Shown here: positions 56,400 to 64,000 of the stretch, in pieces
Position numbering within the stretch: position 1 is the first letter of the stretch
Layout: each line of letters opens with the position of its first letter
Assembly: GCF_031877795.1 (NCBI RefSeq)
Contig: NC_133971.1
Location: forward strand, 1,804,001-1,868,000
Length of the DNA: 64,000 nt
Source: Strix aluco
Taxonomy: Eukaryota > Chordata > Aves > Strigiformes > Strigidae
Direction of reading: 5' to 3'
Position numbers and translations under genes: made by a program
Notes under the pieces: model-generated
Database searches by the model: none
What the model saw: the letters and a program-made list of their open reading frames with translations, nothing else
Told to the model about the DNA's origin: nothing

Positions 56400-58809
56400 C
56401 TTGCAGTGAACAGAGCCTTTAGAAAGTCCATTCAGCTTTTAGGATTTTTTTTGTTCTGGCATGGTGTCGGTGGATTTTTTTTGTTTGTCCCAGTTCTTAG
56501 GTAAGGGCTTGTGTCCAAGAGCAGTATGTCAAAAAGTTCCTTTGCATCTCTCATTGTCACTTATTGGCAGGTTTGTCACTTGAGGGTCAAAATAAAGCTC
56601 ATTCAACCAAGGCTATGGCAGCCACAGTAGCAAGCCTCGGGTCAGTCCCACCACTTGAGATTTGCCGCAGGGCAGTCAGTTGGAATTCATTTTGCATTTG
56701 TTTCACTGAACGTTATTGCTCTTACACTGCAAAGAGGAAAAAGTTATGGGTAGACTACTGGATGTTACAAGGATTGTTTCCTTCTTGTGCTCTTTTTCCC
56801 TTTTTGCGTTAAAGTGCTTATTACTAATGGGGAGACAAATCTTATAAAACAAGAAAATCCATTACTCGTAATGGCATTGCTTCTAGTGGTTTATACTTGT
56901 TTATTTTTAAGATTAGTGATAAAACCTCCAACCTCTGCACACTGCCTTGAAGTTCTTAGAAAATGCTAGTAGTGCTGAGGGGCCTAATGTCTTAGGCGGA
57001 ACTGAAATTGTTTGAAAACAGTATTCTTTCTATGCCTGTGAAAGATCCAATTTTTGAGAAAGTTAGATTCAAGAGGTTGTAGCTTGTTATGTCAGTCCGA
57101 ATTTGTAGTTGAAAGCGTTTTAGAGGTTTGGGGAGCTGAGGGTGAATCTCTTGCTGTACTGTGCGACGTCAAGTCGAACATACTACTTTAGGAAAAGAAC
57201 ACAAAGGCAAATGAGGTTGGTTTTGTTCTATATGTGGATTTGTCAGGCGAACTGGTAATGTTCAACTGTTACACATTTTAAGCGCAGTTCTGTCACAGGG
57301 TGGGGATTGACAAGTGAACCTAAGGTTGAATTGTTTCTGCATTCTCTAAAGAAAAATAAAAAACCTTGCATTTTTCTCTACTTCAGCTCAAAGCATAGCA
57401 AATTATATCTGTGCAAGTTATTGTAGAAAGTAGAGATGGTCAGGCTTCAGTGGTTTCTGAGCAAGTCTTTTTCACTAATATTTTTAATTGTAATTTTTTC
57501 CCTTTTTTCTTTTTTCCTGTAATATATGTTTATGCAGGAGATTAAACTGTGGTTAAAGTATTGTTAACTCATAAGGTTAATAAAAGAATAATAAACTACT
57601 AATGACCCTAATAATGTACTAACCCTTTTTATTATTGGACTTACGAAGAAACAGGAAGTCAAGCAAGAAGGAAAGTGCCATTGCACCTATGTTTTCTTAG
57701 CTACAGTCTCCTTAATTTTAAATGTAATACCTATATTATTCTAAAAAATCTGGCCACTAATAAAAACCTACAAGCAAAATTATTGCCATGAGATTCTCTT
57801 ACTCTCTGCACTTTCATGTACTTTGAGAACTGTCTTTAAAAATTAATGAAAACAAGTGCTCTGATAAGTCATTTAAGGAGTGTTGTTTCACAAGTTGACA
57901 TCTTCAGAGGCAGAAACCTCCTATCCACTGAGTGAGTGTATCATTGCCAACACATCTCACTCTTGATGGGAAGTAGCCTCTGTTAACTTTGAGAGAGTAG
58001 TTCTGTCTCCATTCGCATTTAATCCTTGGAGTAGTGAAAAGTGGTAACAGGAGTAGTAATGGTGGTGATGGGGTTTTGTTTGTGTTTTGAATAGCTGTGA
58101 ATGAGGAACGTGATGTGGGGAATCTCAGATCCATCCAGCTGGATCTGCTCCACCAGAAGAATATATTTAACTGGTAACTTACTCCATTTCTTTTTTTCCC
58201 AGAAATCTGCTAGAAGGGTGTAGGAGCGGGCAGTGGCGTGGACAACTTGAGTTGACAGCTTGTGCTCCTTTATCCTTTCTCCAAGGTCTTGTAATCCATC
58301 CTCTGTCGTGAGTGGTTGTAATGTCAACTGCTCGCATGCACTTTATCCTTTGTCATGTCACATGTGCTTTATTCTTTATCATGTGTTAACCATACACCAA
58401 CCGTGCGACAGGGTTGTTGGCGTTTTGGTCATGAGGGATGCACATATGGGAGAGGAGAGGGACATGTGGCATTTGATTGTCTTCAAAGGGACTTTGTGGT
58501 TTGCACTAACCAAAGGGTTCCTCACATCTGTCGTGAATCCATGAACATTCGTCGCATGGTAATGATTTCCAGTGAATACTGGTAGGTGCCGGTTTAGAAG
58601 TGAAAGCCACAAATCACACGGGCCTGTGCCATTTCTTTAATATGTCTTCAGCAGAGAATTCACTCCTGAGAAAACATTTTGCAAGTTTGTGTAGTTTACT
58701 TTTTCTTTTTTCTCCCTCTGCAGAAGGTTTGCTGTTCTGTTCATTTATGTAGTCTGGTGGTGGGTAGAGTCACCCACAGTTGGTTTTGAAAGTGGGAACA
58801 CACTCAGTG

Positions 58810-58831
58810 AAAAAAAAAAAAAAAAAAAAAA
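58810..58831. repeat. Poly(A) run of 22 bases
   Basis: Uninterrupted A22. The sequence before it ('gggaacacactcagtg') has no SINE body that I recognise. Confidence 0.9.
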
Positions 58832-61794
58832 GATAATTCAGAGGACTTGGGTTGTAAAGCACAGAGTGGGGGGTGGAAGGGGCTCGATGAGCAAAGCTCA
58901 GTGCACTTCACTGCGTCCCGGCATGGTTTTTGATGTGGTATGTACTGAAGCAGCTCCTCTGGATTAGGGTGTAGGTGTTAGGAAACAAGTCGTTGAGTTG
59001 TGATCTGTTGTCTGTATACCTGACTGTCTCTGTTATGAAAAAGTTCACCAGTGGGTCGGCCGCAGTTCTGCTCTTCCTCATGTGCGCCAAGCTGGTCCTT
59101 GACGTTTTTGATATGTGTTATAAGGCTTCTTTCAGCTTCTTACAGACTTAAAATGGGGGTATGTTATTTCAACTAAGTTTTTTTGGAGTTGCCTTCTTGC
59201 TTTGTGGGCCTGCTTTTTGGTTGTCCTCTTTTCCAGACTTTAGCTGTTCAAAGGCCTCCAATACTTGCTGCACTGAAGAGTCTCTTTGGTATTTGTCTTC
59301 ACTTAAAACGTTTAGGCTTCAGTACCTTCAGGATCTTTGTAACTTTAAATGTGTCGGTCTCAACGGCTCTTAGTCTCTAATTTCTCTTTTCACATAGTTG
59401 TATGCAGGTGTTGGTCGCATAGCTTCAGGATGGTGTATTGAAAAGATTTTACAAATTATGCAGCTAAGAGAATTTTTCAGTGCTTTTTGGTAATTGGAAA
59501 CAGTCCTGAAGAAAGTCCTCTATGTGAACAGTATAGTCTCAAAAGAGCACAAGTCATATGAAGCCAGGACCTTACCAGTTAACGTGTACTATGATTATGT
59601 GTACCAGAACTACCTGGAATTTCAGTTTTGCTCTGCAGACCGCATGCAGCATTATAGTCCTGGCCACCACTGTGCAGAATATTTAGCAATGCGAGGGTAA
59701 AATCTCAGCTCTGTCATAAGATAATATGTTTCTCTTCATTCTGTGGTCTTCTCTGTCTCTATCCTTTTTGTTGTCCAGCCAAGTAATCAAATTTAATTTC
59801 TCTATAATTAAAATTATGTTCTGGATCCACATGAAGCATCACTGTTAGGACATAGACCTATGCCCCAATCGTCCATAAGACTGTTGGACTTTGCAGATGT
59901 CATATTTGGGGCCCCTAGCGCTTTGAAAAGGTACTTCTGGAGGTATCCACACTGTTATATCCAACATAAGTCAGAAGACTCACTGTTTTAAGCTTCTTGA
60001 AGGGCAGTTGTGAGTGCTGAAGTTTCGTTCCTGTCCTGAACCATATGTCTTACTGCTTTCAACCTTGTCCACAGCAGGTGAAGGAAAACTGTAACAAGGA
60101 AATGGTGGCAGAGGTTAGGTACTGGTGTTTTTCACTGTTTTTACTGTTCAGGACGTGTTCCACTCAGCTGTGGTCCCTGCTGTCATCAACCTGCCTTCAT
60201 TCTGGGAATTCTTCTAGTTCAACAGAACTGAGAAAAGCTATGACTTCATCAAACAAAGTTTCTCCTATCACAGTTCGAATACAACATTTTTGAGGGGTGG
60301 AAGTGTTAAGCTAAATACCTTTTTGTGCTTGGAAAGGATTTCTCCCTTGCGATCAAAATAGGTCATGAGAGGCATGGAATTTTTTTGATTTTGTGTTTGG
60401 TTTTTTTCCCCCCAGTTCTCAGAGCAGGCAATAAGAACACCTGGAGAGTGCTTAGTTCAGATACTTACCCTATTTGGGGTCTGTTTTCCTGATGGACTGC
60501 ATGAATGAAGAGCAGACACACTGTAAAATGGGGTTGAAGTTTCCAGTGCCTCATACAAGAAGTACAGAAATACCATTTTTTCCTCCATTCACCAGGCAAT
60601 TAATTTCACACACTTTGGGCAAGCTGTACTATTGGTTCTTTTTTCCTTTCGGATCTCAGACATGGTGCTACCTGCTCACCAGCAACCTTATTACCTTGAA
60701 TCACAATGCAGTGTACTGCTTACGGCGTTGGCACGCCTTATGAGTTGCAAGGGCCTTAGAAAAAGGCATAAATATCCCAGGTTAGCACAAATAACATGAG
60801 TAGGGCTCTCTAGCAAGCGTTACAGTTTGCCTTGAGAGTGACTTGTGCTGGACAATTTGTTGCTTGAGAGTTCCAGATGAGCTCTTAACACTGGACTGGA
60901 TTGAACAGCCTCTGTCACTAAATACCCGCCATCATGAGCAACCTTGTGACCAATGATTAGTCCAAGAGAGTTCATAGAGTGGAATCGTACCCACCTTCTC
61001 ATGCAAAAAGGCACAAGACAGTTTTCAACATCCTACAACAGTTTTCAGTTCTTAAAGATAAAATACCAGCATACATGGGCTAATACTTCTACTTAAAGAA
61101 GTTGTGGCTATTTAAATTGTATAGATTCATAATAGTAAGTCTAATTTCCCTTCTCTTTTTAAAGCCTGCAGAAAAGATATTTTAAAAGTTAATTTTTCAA
61201 AATTACAGATCAGCCATAAAATCACAAGAAGTAATTAAAAGCATAAAATTCCAGAAGTAATGTTGGATTTGTAGCATTTTCAGTTACGTGCGGCCATATT
61301 CCTAGGAACTACAGAATTCTGCTAGATTTTCCAGGCACATCCATGCAACGTGCAGGAAACCTGGCTGTTACGATGATGATTTCAAATCTGGGGAAATTTT
61401 GGGCTTTGCTGCTACTTCAAGAAATCTTGTGTATCGCTTTCTATCCTTTAAAGCTGACAGCATACCAGCCATTGCGAGGATATCCCTGAACTTGTTGATC
61501 TTCTGCTGCCAAAAAACCCCTCGTGTGGTCTTGCATGTACTGGGGGCAGTTTATGGCAGTTTTTCTTCAAGTCTGTCTGGTCTGTGGAGACCATCCAGGT
61601 GCTGAGCTGCCTGAGGATCGTAATCTCACACTTTGAGTCTGAGCCTCCTACCTACTATATCTTTCTTCATGTTTACTGTTATTAAAAGCATTACATTAGG
61701 TTAAGTCTTTGCTATACCAGAGTCCTCTACTGATTAAACAGCCCCATTTTTAAGGCGGATATCGCTATTTATTATATTAGAGTAGTGCATAAAG

Positions 61795-61890
61795 AGCCAG
61801 TTAGGATCAGAGCCCCATTGAGCCAGGCTCTGGAAAAAATGAGTAAAGGTTTACTTCTGCCCTGAAGACATCACAGTCTAAATAGATGAG
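61795..61890. repeat. Ancient CR1/L3-like remnant
   Basis: 'ggatcagagccccattgagc' followed by 'caggctctggaaaa', and 'tctgccctgaagacatcac' followed by 'agtctaaat', match the word order of a repeat found across reptiles and birds ('ggatcagagccccattgtgc...ccctgccccaaagagcttacaatctaa'). It is diverged and short, and the family name is uncertain. Confidence 0.5.
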
Positions 61891-63861
61891 AGAGAATAGA
61901 AGAAATAGATACAAACACATTGCTGCAAAAAAGTGTAGATTTTTGCAAGCAGTGTCTGAAATATATTTTCTTCATAGCAATTTTTTTCTTTTCCGAGTGT
62001 TCTTTTACTGGTTTTGACGGTTAGTAGATGCCTGGATTTAGAGTGAAAAATAAAATTTCTATGTTTGAGGCCATATTATCATTATACACATTTTAATGTC
62101 TGTACAACATCAGCATCTGAGACTGCAGGAACTTAACTGCTTTACTTGTTGGCATTACACTGAAGTTGATTTCGGTGAACCATAAAAAGTTTGGCCCTGA
62201 AGGTAAAATTACACTGTATGCATGTTCCTAACATACTGCTTTGGGGATAAACATGTCTTAAATCAACTCATCGCTCACAGCTAAATTCTTTCTCCAACTG
62301 CAGTTTCCCTGTAGATAGTAATGTTCAGTAAGACTGATTTTCTTTAAAACCATAAAGTTTTTTGAACATGATTCTATCAATAAACGTATTTGAGCAGGGT
62401 AGCAAAGAATTCACATAATCGTAATAAAGATTTTGGGTTTTTGTGAAAGGAAGGGGAGGGGCACGCACCAACATTTTTAATTAGCCTTCATCAGTACCTC
62501 TAATTTGTTCAAATGTGTTCCAAACGTTTGCATATTGTGTTTGCTCACATGTACATAATGAAAACTTTTGGACTTCATTGAAACTTTATTTGGTAATTGT
62601 GCATTTGGAAAATTAAAATTGAAGTTTATGATACCCTGGCTCCTACTTGCTCAGTTCATAGTGTGTTGTTAAGATGCCATCACTTGAGAGCTTTGTTACA
62701 GCGACGTTTCTGTTGTGGCTTAATATGCTGTGGGTTCAGATGGCTGTAATTGTGGCCTTGAGGGGTTGGACTAAAGAATACCAGCTGGGTTTGTACCCAG
62801 ATATTCTTGGATTAATATTTTGGGACTTAGATCTTGTCCTGTCTGGAATTTAAACATAGTTCCCCAAGCTTTAAAGGGAAGGCAAGCACCATTTGAGGCT
62901 CTTAATGAGCACTTTTTTTCCTCTTTAATTTGCCTTTTTTTTTTTCCCCCTTAACTCCTGTAGCCAGTGAAATCCAGGCAGTTACTTCCAAACTGTTTTT
63001 ACAGCCCCATATGGACAAAGTGCTTTAGTTTGTTCCTCCGTTTAATTCCCAAATTAATAATAGTTAGAAAGTTCTTACATCTGCATCTCCATTTTTCTTA
63101 GAATATATAAGGGTGAAAAAAAATTTCCCTAGATATTAGGCAAGCCTTTGAAGTGTGAACAACTTTGTTACTTTTGAGACAGCAAGCCTTTCCTTGCGAC
63201 TAGGTTGATTTTTTTTTTTTTTTTTTTTGGTTGCTCTTTGAAATAATTCCTTTTGTTTCAGGTCTAAAATTTCAATTTTATTTCTACATGAAGGCAAGAG
63301 ACTTAAACTCCCCCATAGTGGGGAATCAGTCAGGGTTTTTCTTCTATTTAGAAACCTTTGACCCATCCCTCCCCTGTTCAGTGAATAGAAATGGCAAGGC
63401 AACTTGTGCTGGGGGTGACTAAAGATCTGCTCTCTCTGTAGCTCATGAAGTGAACCTGCAGGGGAGAGGGTTTCAGGAGTCCTGCTTATGGAAAAAAATG
63501 CTTTTAAAGTATTTCTTTGCAAAAGAGAGCTTTTCTTGTACCCCTGAGTATATATTAATTGGTTATAATCCTTAGTTTTGAGGCACATAATTATTCACAA
63601 GCAGCACGTGATGGATTCACAGGTACAGTTACAATTTCTTTGTACTGACAAGCAGCGTTTTCTGAGGGCCAGAGAGGACCTTTTTGTGTAAAGCTCCAAG
63701 TCCTATAATTAGTTGTTTAGTAAAGGATTCAGATAAGTGGGAACACGTATACAAGCGCTTAGAAGTTTAACCAACTAGTCTTTAAGTTGACTGCCTGGAT
63801 ATATCATTACTGTAAGTGGTTTAATAGCTATTTGCATTTCTTTCTTTTTTTTTTCTTATAG

Positions 63862-63927
63862 ATCATTACTAAATATGTTTATGAATTACTGCAAAAGGAA
63901 TGCCACTTGAAGAAAGTAACTCTCCCA
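63862..63927 (+). CDS. ARB2A: ARB2A exon 5, residues 104-125
   Basis: 66 bp between acceptor 'tttttttttcttatag' and donor 'gtaagt', phase 0 at both ends. It encodes IITKYVYELLQKECHLKKV and then Thr-Leu-Pro. This is the next conserved family segment, directly before the ARB2 hydrolase-like domain. Because it is phase 0 and 22 codons long, skipping would keep the frame. Gln, His and Thr-Leu occupy positions where I recall Glu, Asn and Ser-Ile in mammals. The reading frame is unbroken from exon 2. The remaining exons lie beyond the window. Confidence 0.95.
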
Positions 63928-64000
63928 GTAAGTATAATTTTTTTTTTCCTGAAGACGTTGTTTGTTTGGATCTGTAAAAGCATAGCCTGCAATCCAGGAT
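63928..64000 (+). other. Start of ARB2A intron 5
   Basis: Begins with consensus donor GTAAGT. Cut by the window end. Confidence 0.85.

Larger units (their letters stand above)
50690..63861 (+). other. ARB2A intron 4, distal part
   Basis: 13 kb up to the acceptor of exon 5. No further exon seen. GC-richer blocks at 50750-51180 and 52540-53180 contain open frames up to 154 codons without recognisable domains. Two faint ancient repeats and several long homopolymers are listed separately. The rest looks unique. Confidence 0.45.

Noticed and set aside
63136..63588. 150-codon minus-strand frame
   Set aside because: Runs through a T-run giving poly-Lys and lies in the intron next to exon 5; chance.
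39130..63861. A nested POU5F2-like gene, as found in the mammalian ARB2A locus
   Set aside because: No POU or homeodomain sequence on either strand. The mammalian gene is a lineage-specific intronless copy, so absence in a bird is expected.
1..64000. CRISPR arrays, tRNA/rRNA genes, telomeric repeats, full-length proviruses
   Set aside because: No regularly spaced repeats, no cloverleaf or rRNA words, no TTAGGG arrays and no gag/pol/env-like frames were seen.

Overview
This window looks like vertebrate, almost certainly avian, nuclear DNA. The signs are CR1-type LINE fragments of several ages, several solo LTRs of the kind common in bird genomes, short exons with GT-AG borders in AT-rich introns, and one CpG island. 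The LTR types point to a neoavian bird rather than a galliform; that is inference from repeat content only. There is nothing prokaryotic: no operons, no CRISPR array, and no tRNA or rRNA that I could recognise.

The only gene I can name with confidence is the 5' part of ARB2A (also called FAM172A), on the + strand. A GC-rich CpG-island promoter with two ETS-type sites flanking a full CRE lies at about 8260-9360. It drives a non-coding first exon ending at a strong donor at 8835/8836. Four further exons follow: 32305-32428 (start codon at 32323), 36303-36404, 39029-39129 and 63862-63927. Joined, they give 125 residues in one frame with correct phases, matching the N-terminal part of the conserved ARB2A protein. 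The rest of the gene lies beyond base 64000. Almost everything after base 8836 is therefore intron (about 23.5, 3.9, 2.6 and 24.7 kb).

Region 1-8259 is intergenic. It holds an old CR1 remnant and a weak candidate for the 3' end of another same-strand gene (two open, phase-compatible blocks with splice-like borders at 7475-7558 and 7737-7883, plus AATAAA at 8063). I cannot name that gene.

Intron 1 holds CR1 pieces, a 975-bp solo LTR (17137-18111) apparently inserted in an old CR1, a striking 19-bp-stem hairpin (16184-16225), and a minus-strand LTR at 26997-27540. Intron 2 carries an almost intact sense-strand solo LTR (35049-35620) with a perfect 5-bp target duplication and a TATA box, followed by an old CR1 just upstream of exon 3. 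Intron 4 has two truncated minus-strand LTR copies and scattered ancient repeats.

The most interesting biological point is the start region of ARB2A. The first ATG lies in a poor context and opens a hydrophobic, signal-like N-terminus. ATG 17, at the end of that hydrophobic stretch, has a strong context. This suggests leaky scanning could make both an ER-targeted and a non-ER form. The many longer open frames in the window are chance frames in CpG-island, LTR or intronic DNA.
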